Source: Actinomycetota bacterium
Lineage (GTDB): Bacteria; Actinomycetota; Acidimicrobiia; Acidimicrobiales; Aldehydirespiratoraceae
DNA length: 64,000 bases
Assembly (NCBI GenBank): GCA_029979265.1
Contig: JAPOHW010000007.1
Location: forward strand, 57,211 to 121,210
Reading direction: 5' to 3'
The position numbers and the translations under genes were made by a program. This document shows, piece by piece, positions 15,999-25,040 of the stretch. Each line of letters begins with the position of its first letter. Position 1 is the stretch's first letter. The notes under the pieces are model-generated. The model saw nothing but the letters and a program-made list of their open reading frames with translations. It did no database searches and had not been told where the DNA came from.

Positions 15999-17525
15999 AT
16001 GACTGCCGCGATCGAACTCACCGGGATCACGAAGCGATTCCCCGGGGTCGTCGCCAACGACGACGTCAATCTCACTGTCGAGCGCGGTGAGATCCATGCG
16101 ATCTGTGGCGAGAACGGCGCTGGCAAGTCGACGCTGATGAAGATCCTCTACGGCATGCAGGCCGCCGACGAAGGCACGATGAAGGTCAACGGTGAGATCG
16201 TCGATTTTGATTCACCGACCGATGCCATCGACTGTGGGATCGGCATGGTGCATCAGCACTTCATGCTTGCCGATCACCTGACCGTGCTCGAGAACGTCAT
16301 CCTCGGCGCCGAGCCCACCCGCGCCGGCGGTCGACTCGACTTCCACGGCGCCGAGGCACACCTTCGTGAGGTGGCCGAAGAGTACGGTTTGACCGTCGAC
16401 GTCCACCAAATGATCGAGACACTCGAGGTCGGTGAACGACAGCGGGTCGAGATCATCAAAGTGCTCTATCGAGGCGCCGAGATCCTGATCCTCGACGAGC
16501 CAACAGCGGTCCTCGTTCCCCAAGAGGTCGAAGCGCTCTTCGAGAACATGCGCGAGCTGAAGGCGGCCGGTACCACGATCCTCTTCATCGACCACAAGCT
16601 CGACGAGGTCCTCGAGATCGCCGACAGCATCACCGTGCTCCGCCACGGCAAGACCGTCGCCACGATGAAGAACACGGGTGTCACCGCACACGAGCTGGCC
16701 GAGCTGATGGTGGGCAGCGAGCTTCCCACGCCGACCACTACCGTCTCGACCGTGACCGATGAGGTTGCGCTCGAGCTCCGTGGTGTCACGGTGCTCAACG
16801 AAGACGGACGAGCTGCTGCCCGCGACATCGATCTCGTGATCCACAAAGGTGAGATCGTGGGCATCGCAGGCGTCGAGGGGAACGGCCAGGGCGCGTTGGT
16901 CGACGCCGTCGTGGGCACCGCCCATGTCTCGTCGGGCACGATCGAGTTGCTCGGCAACGACATCACCCACGACTCGGTGCGACAACGTCGGGAGGCGGGC
17001 ATTGCCTATGTGCCCGAGGACCGCCACCACGAAGGGCTCTTGCTCTCGTCGCCACTCTGGGAGAACGCGGCGCTCGGCCATCAGACCCAGATGCCATACG
17101 GATCGAGCTGGTGGATCAACCGCGAGGGTGCTCGGCGCCAGACCGAGGCCATCCGAGAGAAATTCGACGTTCGCACACCGAACATCGATGTCGCAGCCCA
17201 TGCGCTTTCAGGAGGCAACCAGCAGAAGCTGATCATCGGCCGCGAGCTCACGTCGAATCCCGACGTGTTGATCGCCGCTCACCCGACCCGAGGCATCGAT
17301 GTCGGCGCCCAGGCCGCTGTGTGGGACGACATCCGTGCCGCTCGTCGCCAGGGACTGGCGACCCTGCTGATCTCGGCCGACCTCGACGAGTTGATCGGTC
17401 TGTCCGACACCATCATCGTGATCTTGCGGGGAGAGTTCGTCGCCACCCTGTCACCTGATGAGGTGACGCCCCGGGACCTTGGTGCCTACATGACCGGCGT
17501 CGCCTTCCAGGAAGAAGCCTCCTGA
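15999..17525 (+). CDS. Nucleoside ABC transporter, double ATP-binding subunit
   Basis: Powers import by the adjoining BMP lipoprotein and permeases. The 508 aa hold two ATPase domains in tandem, as in NupA/YufO-type sugar-like importers. Domain 1 has a full Walker A GENGAGKST and MVHQHFML, and Walker B ILILDEPTAVL. Domain 2 has a degenerate P-loop (GVEGNGQGAL), a signature LSGGNQQK and AHPTRGIDVG replacing Walker B. This asymmetry is usual for the subfamily. The start is ATG at 15999, with GGAG upstream. The 166-bp gap before it has a weak GC hairpin near 15843-15857 but no clear terminator. Its stop overlaps the first permease (TGATG). Confidence 0.93.
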   Translation: MTAAIELTGITKRFPGVVANDDVNLTVERGEIHAICGENGAGKSTLMKILYGMQAADEGTMKVNGEIVDFDSPTDAIDCGIGMVHQHFMLADHLTVLENVILGAEPTRAGGRLDFHGAEAHLREVAEEYGLTVDVHQMIETLEVGERQRVEIIKVLYRGAEILILDEPTAVLVPQEVEALFENMRELKAAGTTILFIDHKLDEVLEIADSITVLRHGKTVATMKNTGVTAHELAELMVGSELPTPTTTVSTVTDEVALELRGVTVLNEDGRAAARDIDLVIHKGEIVGIAGVEGNGQGALVDAVVGTAHVSSGTIELLGNDITHDSVRQRREAGIAYVPEDRHHEGLLLSSPLWENAALGHQTQMPYGSSWWINREGARRQTEAIREKFDVRTPNIDVAAHALSGGNQQKLIIGRELTSNPDVLIAAHPTRGIDVGAQAAVWDDIRAARRQGLATLLISADLDELIGLSDTIIVILRGEFVATLSPDEVTPRDLGAYMTGVAFQEEAS

Positions 17526-18643
17526 TGCGAAAATCGGCTCTCGTCATTGCCGCACCCGTTGGCGCCTTCGTCTTGACCGTCCTCGTCTCGACCTTGGCCC
17601 TGCTCGCCTTCGGCTCGAACCCGGCAGAGGCGTACGGCGACATGCTCGGTCACGCCTCGAAGCTCGAGACGCAGGTCGACATCCTGAACCGGGCGACCCC
17701 GTTCTACCTCTCAGCAGTCGCCGCTGCGATCGGGTTCCGCATGAACCTGTTCAACATCGGGGTCGAAGGGCAGTACCTCGTGGCATTCCTGTTCGCCGCA
17801 CAGATCGGAGGCCTCATCAGCCTGCCGCAGGTGCTGCACATTCTCGTGATCATGGTGGTTGCCATGGTGGTCGGCTCGCTCTACGCAGGACTCGCCGGCA
17901 TTCTCAAGACGGCACGAGGCGTGAACGAGGTCATCTCGACGATCATGCTCAACTCGATCGCGGTCGGCGGCCTGCTCGCCTGGCTGCAACAGGAGTGGCA
18001 AGCCGAACAGGGGGAGACGTTCACGTCGACCACCCTGGGCACCGAACCGATCGACGACTCGGGCCTGCTTCCCACGATCAACGGACTCCTCGAACTCGTC
18101 ACGAGAGACGTCGGGCAGGGAAAGGAGCTGACCGGCATGCTGCTGCTCGCAATTGTCGTCGGCATCCTCTACCACGTGCTGCTGAATCGAACCCGATTCG
18201 GCTTCGACTTGCGAGCGAGCGGCATCAACCCGTTCGCCGCTCGAGCGGGCGGTGTTCCGCCCAAGCGAATGGTGCTCGCCGCAATGATGCTGTCCGGGGC
18301 GGTCGCCGGGCTGATCGGCATGGTCGAACTCGCCGATCGAGGCAAGTTCCCGCCCGACCCGATCCAGGGGCTGGGTTTTCAGGGCATCGCCGTCGCCCTG
18401 CTCGGCCGCAACAACCCCGGGGGCATGGCTTTCGCAGCCCTGTTGTTCGCGTTCCTCGACGTCTCGTCGGGCGTGCTCGACTCCAGCGGGGCTGCATCTC
18501 GTGAGATTGCCGTGATCATGCAGGGCGTCGTCCTCCTCACCGCCGTGGTGGCCTATGGCGTCGCCAACCGTCTCCGAGAACGAGACGAAGCGCGGGAAGC
18601 AGCAGAAGCACTTCTCGTCGAGCGAGCGGCGGTACCGGCATGA
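17525..18643 (+). CDS. Nucleoside ABC transporter permease 1
   Basis: Membrane subunit of the BMP-type importer (BPD_transp_2 family, NupB/YufP-like), 372 aa with roughly 9-10 hydrophobic helices. MNLFNIGVEGQYLVAFLFAA is the conserved cytoplasmic loop contacting the ATPase, and GVNEVISTIMLNSIAV the second family motif. A periplasmic stretch with TSTTLGTEPID lies mid-protein. The start overlaps the ATPase stop by 1 base and the stop overlaps permease 2 by 4 bases. Confidence 0.92.
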   Translation: MRKSALVIAAPVGAFVLTVLVSTLALLAFGSNPAEAYGDMLGHASKLETQVDILNRATPFYLSAVAAAIGFRMNLFNIGVEGQYLVAFLFAAQIGGLISLPQVLHILVIMVVAMVVGSLYAGLAGILKTARGVNEVISTIMLNSIAVGGLLAWLQQEWQAEQGETFTSTTLGTEPIDDSGLLPTINGLLELVTRDVGQGKELTGMLLLAIVVGILYHVLLNRTRFGFDLRASGINPFAARAGGVPPKRMVLAAMMLSGAVAGLIGMVELADRGKFPPDPIQGLGFQGIAVALLGRNNPGGMAFAALLFAFLDVSSGVLDSSGAASREIAVIMQGVVLLTAVVAYGVANRLRERDEAREAAEALLVERAAVPA

Positions 18644-19881
18644 GGTGGCGACTCGAGACGATGCCTGCCTGGGCCCGCTGGATGCTCTACGCGGCAGTGG
18701 GCGTGTTGCTCTTGACCATCGTGCAGAGCATCAGCGACACGGAGCGACTGACCCAGGTTTCGACGTCACGCGAGATGTTGCGCTGGGCGGTACCGATCTT
18801 CCTTGCCGGCCTCGGTGGTCTGTTCTCGGAACGAGCCGGGATCGTGAACATCGGCCTCGAGGGCATGTTGATCCTCGGTATGTGGTTCGGAGCGTGGGGA
18901 TCGATCGAGTACGGCGCCTGGTGGGGTCTGCTGATCGGTATCGCCGGCGGCATGATCGGTGGCCTGCTCCATGCCATCGCCACCGTCACGTTCCAGGTCG
19001 ACCACATCATCTCGGGTGTCGCCATCAACATTCTCGCACCCGCCATCACCCGCTATCTGTCCGAGGAGGTGTGGGGCTCACCCACCACGTCGCCCCAGAC
19101 CGCCGAGGTCGGGAAGTGGGATGTGCCGTTCCTCGCCGGTGGAACGATCTTCGGCTGGGAGTCGCCCGATTGGCTGCTGACGGTGTCCCAATGGGAGATC
19201 TGGTACGTCTCCGATCTCGCCCAACTCGTGCGCGGACTGCTGCGGAGCACCAGCTGGGTCTCCATCATCGCCCTCCTGCTGGTGCCGTTCACCGTCTGGC
19301 TGGTGTGGCGCACCCGCTTCGGGCTTCGACTCCGGATCTGCGGCGAGAAACCCGCAGCCGGCGAATCGCAGGGCATCGACATCATCCGGTACAAGTACAC
19401 CGCAGTGATCATCTCCGGTGGCCTGGCCGGACTGGGCGGCGCCTTCATCTCGACCGAGTTGTCCGGGCTGTTCCAAGGCGGAAACTCCGCCGGACGAGGA
19501 TTCATCGGGTTGGCCGCGCTCATCTTCGGCAACTGGCGCCCCGGCGGTGTCCTGCTCGGCGCTCTGTTGTTCGGCTATGTGTTCGGACTCGATCTCAAGG
19601 ATCTCGACGGCACCGCCTCGCACGCCATGCTGCTCGTCAACGCAATCATGTTGACAGGGGTCGCAGCATGGGCGTTCTCTCGCCGCCGGGTCGCCGACAC
19701 GGTGCTCGCTGTCGTCCTCGGCGTCGGCGCACTGTTCTGGTGGATCGTTGCCGACACGGTGCCGAGCTGGTGGTCGAACACGTTGCCGTATGTGATCGTG
19801 CTGTTGGTGCTGGTGTTCTTTGCGCAGCGTCTGCGCATGCCAGCCGCCATCGGGCAGCCGTACCGGAAGGGCGAGGGCTAG
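18640..19881 (+). CDS. Nucleoside ABC transporter permease 2
   Basis: Second membrane subunit of the importer (NupC/YufQ-like), 413 aa. Conserved points are GIVNIGLEGMLILGMW (ATPase contact), FQVDHIISGVAINILA, and the segment RIYG-equivalent LRICGEKPAAGESQGIDI. Several extra hydrophobic helices follow residue 335, giving a longer C-terminus than usual (most relatives are 300-330 aa). It ends in TAG, which overlaps by one base the GTG start of a dioxygenase gene, so a fifth protein is coupled to the transporter. Confidence 0.92.
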   Translation: MRWRLETMPAWARWMLYAAVGVLLLTIVQSISDTERLTQVSTSREMLRWAVPIFLAGLGGLFSERAGIVNIGLEGMLILGMWFGAWGSIEYGAWWGLLIGIAGGMIGGLLHAIATVTFQVDHIISGVAINILAPAITRYLSEEVWGSPTTSPQTAEVGKWDVPFLAGGTIFGWESPDWLLTVSQWEIWYVSDLAQLVRGLLRSTSWVSIIALLLVPFTVWLVWRTRFGLRLRICGEKPAAGESQGIDIIRYKYTAVIISGGLAGLGGAFISTELSGLFQGGNSAGRGFIGLAALIFGNWRPGGVLLGALLFGYVFGLDLKDLDGTASHAMLLVNAIMLTGVAAWAFSRRRVADTVLAVVLGVGALFWWIVADTVPSWWSNTLPYVIVLLVLVFFAQRLRMPAAIGQPYRKGEG

Positions 19882-20729
19882 TGCTCACTGCCCAGCAGCT
19901 CGAGGCATGGGAGCGCGACGGGTTCCTCGTGCTTCCCGACTTCGTGAGCAACGAGCGTTGTGCCGAACTCAAGGCCCATGTCGAGGACCTGTTGGCCGCG
20001 ATCGACCCCGACACCGAGGGTGCGATCAGTGTCTTCTCCACGACCGAGCAGAGCCATGCCCAAGACGAGTGGTTCCTCGGATCGGGCGACACGGTGCGGT
20101 GGTTCTTCGAGGACGGCGCCATCGTCGACGGTCGGTTGACCCGCCCGTTGGCGCTTGCCGTCAACAAGATCGGGCATGCCATGCACGACCTCGACCCCGT
20201 GTTCAGCGACTTCTCCCGCACCCCCGACATGGCATCGCTTGCGGCCGACGTCGGGTTCGTCGACCCGAAGCTGCTGCAGTCGATGTACATCTTCAAGCAA
20301 CCCGGCATTGGTGGGGAGGTGATCTGCCACACCGACCACACGTTCCTGTGGACCGAGCCGCAATCCGTGATCGGCTTCTGGGTAGCGATCGAGGATGCCA
20401 CCGTCGACAACGGCTGCCTCTGGGCCCTACCCGGCGGTCATCGGCTACCGGTCAAGAGTCGCTTCCGCCTCGACGGCGCAGGGGGTACCACCAACGACGT
20501 GTTCGACGAGGAGCCCTATCCCACGTCTGCGCTCGTCCCGATCGAAGCAGAAGCCGGAACCCTGGTCGTTCTGCACGGCACACTCCCTCACTGGTCCGGC
20601 CCGAACACGTCGGCGCTCAGCCGTCACGCCTACACGCTGCACGTCATCGACGGAGCGGCGGACTACCCGGCCGACAACTGGCTGCAACGGTCGCCCGACA
20701 TGCCACTGCGGGGATTCCTCGTACCTTAG
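19881..20729 (+). CDS. PHYHD1-like phytanoyl-CoA dioxygenase family protein
   Basis: An Fe(II)/2-oxoglutarate oxygenase of 282 aa starting at GTG 19881. Metal ligands H150 and D152 are in CHTDHTFLWTEP, the distal His is H232 or H237 in LHGTLPHWSG, and R248 is suited to bind 2-oxoglutarate. The segments WVAIEDATVDNGCLW and LPGGH closely match human PHYHD1. The substrate is unknown. The one-base overlap with the permease stop means its dose is tied to a nucleoside importer, so I infer a role in modifying the imported compound. Confidence 0.85.
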   Translation: MLTAQQLEAWERDGFLVLPDFVSNERCAELKAHVEDLLAAIDPDTEGAISVFSTTEQSHAQDEWFLGSGDTVRWFFEDGAIVDGRLTRPLALAVNKIGHAMHDLDPVFSDFSRTPDMASLAADVGFVDPKLLQSMYIFKQPGIGGEVICHTDHTFLWTEPQSVIGFWVAIEDATVDNGCLWALPGGHRLPVKSRFRLDGAGGTTNDVFDEEPYPTSALVPIEAEAGTLVVLHGTLPHWSGPNTSALSRHAYTLHVIDGAADYPADNWLQRSPDMPLRGFLVP

Positions 20730-21913
20730 GTGCGATCAGCTTCGGCACGTCCGACCCGAGGCGACCGCTTCACGACAACCGAAGAGACGCCGGCCAGCAC
20801 CACCGAGAGCCACCACACGAGTTCGTACGAGCCCCGTTCGTCGACGATGAAACCCGCGACCGGACCAGCGATCGTGAGTCCCATCAAGAACCCGAGGATG
20901 ATGATCCCCGTCGCACGACCGGCCTGCGCAGTGGGCACGTTGACGATCACCGCCAGGTTGATCACGGCGTTCCACGCGGTGTGACCGAGGGCGTACAGCA
21001 CCACCGCAGGCCACAGCAGCGATCGGCCGACCATCGGCGACAGGGCGAAGAGGCTCGACGAGACGGCCGCAATCAACGACAACTGCATCAGAAGCGTCGA
21101 TGGCGGCACCCGGTGCTCGGCGCGTCGCGCTGCTGCGATCCTGAATCCCATACCGAGCAGCCCCGAGAGCGCGACGGCGAAGCCCGCGGTTGTCGACGTG
21201 TAGTCGAGTGACTCCTCGGCGAACAGTGCCAGGAACCGGCCGATCGATCCCGATGCCAGTCCCATCAGCAGTGCGTACAGGCCGAGACGCCAGATGAACA
21301 CCGGCAACGGCCCGCTCGACGACGTCGTCGATGCGTGCGACGGTCCGACGACGGTGAACCCAGCGGGAAGGATGAGGTATGCCCCGCAGGCAAAGAGCGC
21401 AAAGGCGGCAGCGAACACCAGGCAGGCGGCCTGCCACGACCACAGCTGCTCGAGACCCGGCAACGTTGCACCGGCCAGAAACACTGCGAAGGTGACACCG
21501 CTCTGCTTGATCCCCGTCATGACGCCACGACCACCGGGTTCGACCAGGGCAGAAATCAGTGCGTTCGTCGCCGGGTTGCCCCAACCCTGGGGGATCCCAC
21601 CCACCACACCTGCGGCGATCAACATCCAGGCAGTCGACGACACCCCCATCAACAACAGCGAGATTGCCGAGAGCACAAGGACCGTGAGCACAGCATTTCG
21701 CGGCCCGATGCGGTCGGTGAGCTTTCCCGAATAGGGGGCACTGAGAGCGCCGACTCCGGTGTTGACCGAACCGATGACCCCGACCATCGTTCGGCTCACA
21801 CCAAGATCGTCGATGATCGCCGACGCAAGTACTGCGAGCGCAAAGATCGAAAAGGTCGAGGCGATCATCGCAGTGACCAAGACGATGGTGAGCGATCCGC
21901 GCCCGAACGGCAT
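20726..21913 (-). CDS. Major facilitator superfamily transporter
   Basis: A 395-aa protein with about 12 hydrophobic helices and the MFS loop 2-3 pattern GKLTDRIGPRNAV. GWGNPATNALIS and GVMTGIKQSGVTF suit a drug/metabolite exporter or organic-acid carrier. The substrate cannot be told. The start is ATG at 21913; the open frame continues upstream without membrane character. It is convergent with the dioxygenase (stops overlap by 4 bases) and divergent from upp with 63 bases between. Confidence 0.85.
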   Translation of the reverse strand: MPFGRGSLTIVLVTAMIASTFSIFALAVLASAIIDDLGVSRTMVGVIGSVNTGVGALSAPYSGKLTDRIGPRNAVLTVLVLSAISLLLMGVSSTAWMLIAAGVVGGIPQGWGNPATNALISALVEPGGRGVMTGIKQSGVTFAVFLAGATLPGLEQLWSWQAACLVFAAAFALFACGAYLILPAGFTVVGPSHASTTSSSGPLPVFIWRLGLYALLMGLASGSIGRFLALFAEESLDYTSTTAGFAVALSGLLGMGFRIAAARRAEHRVPPSTLLMQLSLIAAVSSSLFALSPMVGRSLLWPAVVLYALGHTAWNAVINLAVIVNVPTAQAGRATGIIILGFLMGLTIAGPVAGFIVDERGSYELVWWLSVVLAGVSSVVVKRSPRVGRAEADRT

Positions 21914-21976
21914 CGCGGGGACACTAACCGGGGGACGTGACGGCCGACGAAACAGAACGCCCGCCATCGACGTGGC

Positions 21977-22609
21977 ATGCTCACCACCGTGCTTGTCGAC
22001 GTTATCGACCATCCAGTGGTTGCCGCCCAGCTCACCGAAATGCGGGACGCGGCGACCGACCGGTCCCGATTCCGGGATCTTCTGCACCGGGTCTCGCGCA
22101 GCCTCGTCTACGAGGCTGCGCGAGGGGCCCCCACCGAGACGATCGCCCTCCACACACCGATGGGCCCCACCCAAGGGGTCGCACTCGTCGACCAGCCCGT
22201 CCTCGTTCCGATCCTGCGGTCCGGACTCGGCATGCTCGACGCTGCGCTCGAAGCACTCCCGGACTCCGAAACCGGTTTCATCGGCCTCAAACGAGACGAA
22301 GCGACGCTGCGACCCGAGGTGTACATGAACACAATCCCGCAACTCGACGAGCGGGCGGTGGTTCTGCTCGACCCGATGCTCGCAACCGGTGGATCGGCCA
22401 ACTACGCAGCGGCACAGGCGCGGGATCGAGGAGCGGGTGAGGTGACCCTCGTGGTCCTGCTTGCCGCACCGGAGGGCATCGAGGTAGTTCGGGCGGCCGG
22501 AGCGGTCGATCGAGTGGTCACTGCGTCGATCGACTCGCATCTCAACGAGATCGGGTTCATCGTGCCCGGGCTCGGCGACGCCGGTGATCGTCAATACGGG
22601 GTCGACTGA
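21977..22609 (+). CDS. upp: Uracil phosphoribosyltransferase
   Basis: Salvage enzyme: uracil plus PRPP gives UMP. The 210 aa are the normal length. The PRPP loop reads VVLLDPMLATGGSA (residues about 125-138). VPILRSGLGML and GFIGLKRDE are Upp signatures, and the C-terminal FIVPGLGDAGDRQYG contacts uracil. Its location just after a nucleoside importer fits a pyrimidine salvage role. The stop overlaps the next start (TGATG). Confidence 0.96.
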   Translation: MLTTVLVDVIDHPVVAAQLTEMRDAATDRSRFRDLLHRVSRSLVYEAARGAPTETIALHTPMGPTQGVALVDQPVLVPILRSGLGMLDAALEALPDSETGFIGLKRDEATLRPEVYMNTIPQLDERAVVLLDPMLATGGSANYAAAQARDRGAGEVTLVVLLAAPEGIEVVRAAGAVDRVVTASIDSHLNEIGFIVPGLGDAGDRQYGVD

Positions 22610-23535
22610 TGGCGGATCGACATCTCATCGCCGTCGAACCCGCAACTCGTCCCGCGATGCACGACGTCATGGTGGCGGCGGTCGAGCAGGCGGGAGGAAC
22701 GGTCGTACCCATCGAGCAGGCCAGCGCCCTGATGTTCGCCGACCCGATGGCGGCTGGGGAGTTTCGCACCATCCTCGCCGCCGGCGCAGGGGTTGAGTGG
22801 ATCCAGCTGCCCTATGCGGGCATCGAGACGTTTGCCCACAACCTCGACGCCGATCACATCTGGACCTGCGGCAAGGGTGTCTACGCAGCTCCGGTTGCAG
22901 AGTGGATCCTGACGGCGATTCTCACGTCGTTTCGAGCGATCCCCCGGTACGTTCGCTCGACGAGTTGGCAGAGTCAGGAGGGCCGGGATCTGCGGGGAGC
23001 CAAGCTCACGATCCTTGGTGCCGGTGGGATCACCGATGCGTTCATGGAATTGATCGCCCCGTTCCACTGCGACGTGACGGTCGTACGGCGAAGCAGCACG
23101 CCCTATCCCGGCGCATCGCGCACGATGTCGACCGACAACCTGCACCAGGCGATCGCGGCTGCCGATGCCGTGGTCGTCGCCTTGGCGCTCACCGAGGCGA
23201 CGACCGGGATCATCGACAGTGCTGCGCTTGCGGCGATGCGGCCCGACGCCTTCCTCGTCAACGTGGGCCGCGGTGGTCATGTCGTCACCGACGACCTCGT
23301 CACCGCCCTTGGCAGCGGTGTGATCGGCGGGGCAGTGCTCGACGTGACCGATCCCGAACCGCTTCCCGACGGGCATCCGCTCTGGGAACTCGACAACTGT
23401 GTGATCACCCCGCATGTGGGCAACACCGCCGAGATGGGTCTTCCGCTGATCGCCGATCGGGTTCGAGACAACGTCACCCGGTGGATCGCCGGAGACGATC
23501 TCCTCGGACCCGTCGACGTCGACCTCGGCTACTAG
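22609..23535 (+). CDS. D-isomer-specific 2-hydroxyacid dehydrogenase family protein
   Basis: NAD(P)-dependent oxidoreductase that reduces 2-oxo acids or oxidises D-2-hydroxyacids. The 308 aa show a Rossmann motif GAGGITDAF, the catalytic Arg in NVGRGGHV, the Glu in DVTDPEPLP and the His in ITPHVGN. The glycine motif lacks the usual third Gly (GxGxxG becomes GAGGIT), which is seen in some hydroxypyruvate-reductase-like branches. Substrate unknown. Coupled to upp by a one-base overlap, and followed by a hypothetical gene. Confidence 0.85.
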   Translation: MADRHLIAVEPATRPAMHDVMVAAVEQAGGTVVPIEQASALMFADPMAAGEFRTILAAGAGVEWIQLPYAGIETFAHNLDADHIWTCGKGVYAAPVAEWILTAILTSFRAIPRYVRSTSWQSQEGRDLRGAKLTILGAGGITDAFMELIAPFHCDVTVVRRSSTPYPGASRTMSTDNLHQAIAAADAVVVALALTEATTGIIDSAALAAMRPDAFLVNVGRGGHVVTDDLVTALGSGVIGGAVLDVTDPEPLPDGHPLWELDNCVITPHVGNTAEMGLPLIADRVRDNVTRWIAGDDLLGPVDVDLGY

Positions 23536-23545
23536 CCTCGAGCTC

Positions 23546-24127
23546 ATGCTCGACCACGTCTTCACCGATGCCATCGGCGCCCTGCGAGACGCGTTCGAGT
23601 TGGCTCGACTCGAACGCCAGGCCTTCGAGGAACGCTTCCAATCCGACGTCCTCCTCGGCGATGTCAGCTGGCAGACGTCGTACGGCCTCCCTGGGGAGGG
23701 TCTCCCGCCACGGGTCCAAGCCGACATCGCCTGTACCTGGCCGACCTGGAGTCAAGCGGCCTATCGGAGCTGGTACGTGGACGAAGCGTCCACCGAACCG
23801 CCCCGAATCGAGATCGAGATCATCTTCCGACGCCAGAGGCTCTCTGCTGCACCCGACCCCGAAGTCGTGCTCGAAGCACTCCCGCTCGAGTCACCATCGA
23901 TCGGACGAGAACCACTCACCCGATCAGGACCCACGGTCGAGTCGATCTATGGCGTCGATCTCCGTGATCCCGAGTATGCGATCGAAGTCTGTTACGAGGG
24001 TTCGTACGAACTCGACGAGGCCCGGCTGGAGGACGGGTCGAGTCTCGACGACGACTTTGGCGGTCTCGGCGGATGGATCGCGGCGACGCTGGTGCAGGTC
24101 GGCGATGTCACGCTCGCCGAGCGGTGA
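23546..24127 (+). CDS. Hypothetical protein, acidic
   Basis: A 193-aa soluble acidic protein with no signal peptide or helices of membrane type. It starts with a helical segment (ALRDAFELARLERQAFEERF), then mixed strands with VSWQTSYGLPGEG and a late EYAIEVCYEGSYELDEA. No family recognised. It begins 10 bases after the dehydrogenase stop, so it belongs to the upp unit, and is convergent with the crotonase gene. Confidence 0.7.
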   Translation: MLDHVFTDAIGALRDAFELARLERQAFEERFQSDVLLGDVSWQTSYGLPGEGLPPRVQADIACTWPTWSQAAYRSWYVDEASTEPPRIEIEIIFRRQRLSAAPDPEVVLEALPLESPSIGREPLTRSGPTVESIYGVDLRDPEYAIEVCYEGSYELDEARLEDGSSLDDDFGGLGGWIAATLVQVGDVTLAER

Positions 24128-24157
24128 CACGACCGGTGTCCACGGCTCTGGCGGTGC

Positions 24158-25021
24158 TCACAGGCCCCGTCGCTGCTCGTTGAGATCGTCGAAGACGGGG
24201 TTGCGGTTGCCCGCCTGCGCCTCGAACGACTCCATCATGTCGGCCGGGTGGAACATGCCGGTCTGCCACAGCGAAATGAAGTCGAGACTTTCCGCCACCG
24301 AGTGATCACGGGCATAGAGGATCGATTCTTTCGTGCCCTGAATGGCCAGGGGCGACTTGCGTGCGATCTGGGCGGCGATCTCGTGCACTGCGTCCAGCAT
24401 CGTTTCCTGGTCGGGGTAGACCTCGTTGACCAGGCCGACTTCTTTCGCCCGTGCCGCCGGCATCCGGGCACCCGTGTAGGCCAGCTCGCGCACGACACCA
24501 TCGGGAATCAGCTTCGGAAGTCGCTGGAGCGTGCCAACATCGGCCGTCATGCCGATGTTGATCTCCTGGATACAGAACCACGCATCGTCGGTGGCGTAAC
24601 GGCAGTCGGCCGCAGTGACCATGTCGACCGCGCCCCCGACAGCACCACCCTGGACGGCTACCAAGACCGGCATGCGCGCCTCTTCGAGGCACGAAAAGGT
24701 CCGCTGGAGGTGGAGAACATTTCTGCGCAGTACAGCCCGCCGGCGGCCGATCTCGGTGCTGTCACGCCCAGGAGCAGCTGCGTCGCTGCCAGCGATGTTC
24801 GAGCCGCCGGTGAAGACGGACAGGTCCATGCCGGCGCTGAAGTGTTTGCCGGTCGACGAGATGACCAGCACCCGGGCGCGACCAGAATCGCTGAGCTCGT
24901 CGACGATTTCGGGCAGCTCGGACCAAAAGGCCGGGATCATCGAGTTGAGTTCGTCGGGTCGCGAAAGGATGAGGTGGGCGACGCCCTCTGTCTCCTCGAT
25001 CTCGAAGCAGGTGTATCCCAT
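24158..25021 (-). CDS. Enoyl-CoA hydratase/isomerase (crotonase family)
   Basis: Acts on fatty acyl-CoA intermediates. The 287-aa protein has the crotonase motifs: LILSRPDELNSM, the oxyanion-hole segment TGKHFSAGMDLS (about residues 66-77), and VLVAVQGGAVGGAVDMVTAADCRYA. Near the active site are INIGMTADVGTLQRLP, where an Asp replaces a hydratase Glu; this arrangement is characteristic of delta(3,5)-delta(2,4)-dienoyl-CoA isomerases. So an isomerase role is more likely than hydration. It ends a TetR - diiron protein - crotonase operon (19-bp gap). Confidence 0.85.
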   Translation of the reverse strand: MGYTCFEIEETEGVAHLILSRPDELNSMIPAFWSELPEIVDELSDSGRARVLVISSTGKHFSAGMDLSVFTGGSNIAGSDAAAPGRDSTEIGRRRAVLRRNVLHLQRTFSCLEEARMPVLVAVQGGAVGGAVDMVTAADCRYATDDAWFCIQEINIGMTADVGTLQRLPKLIPDGVVRELAYTGARMPAARAKEVGLVNEVYPDQETMLDAVHEIAAQIARKSPLAIQGTKESILYARDHSVAESLDFISLWQTGMFHPADMMESFEAQAGNRNPVFDDLNEQRRGL

Positions 25022-25040
25022 GGCCTCGCAGGTTATGGGA

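Noticed and set aside
18555-19880. N-terminal extension of the 19881 dioxygenase to 18555 in the same frame
   Set aside because: That part overlaps permease 2 completely and has Arg/His-rich shadow composition; the PhyH fold starts right after GTG 19881.
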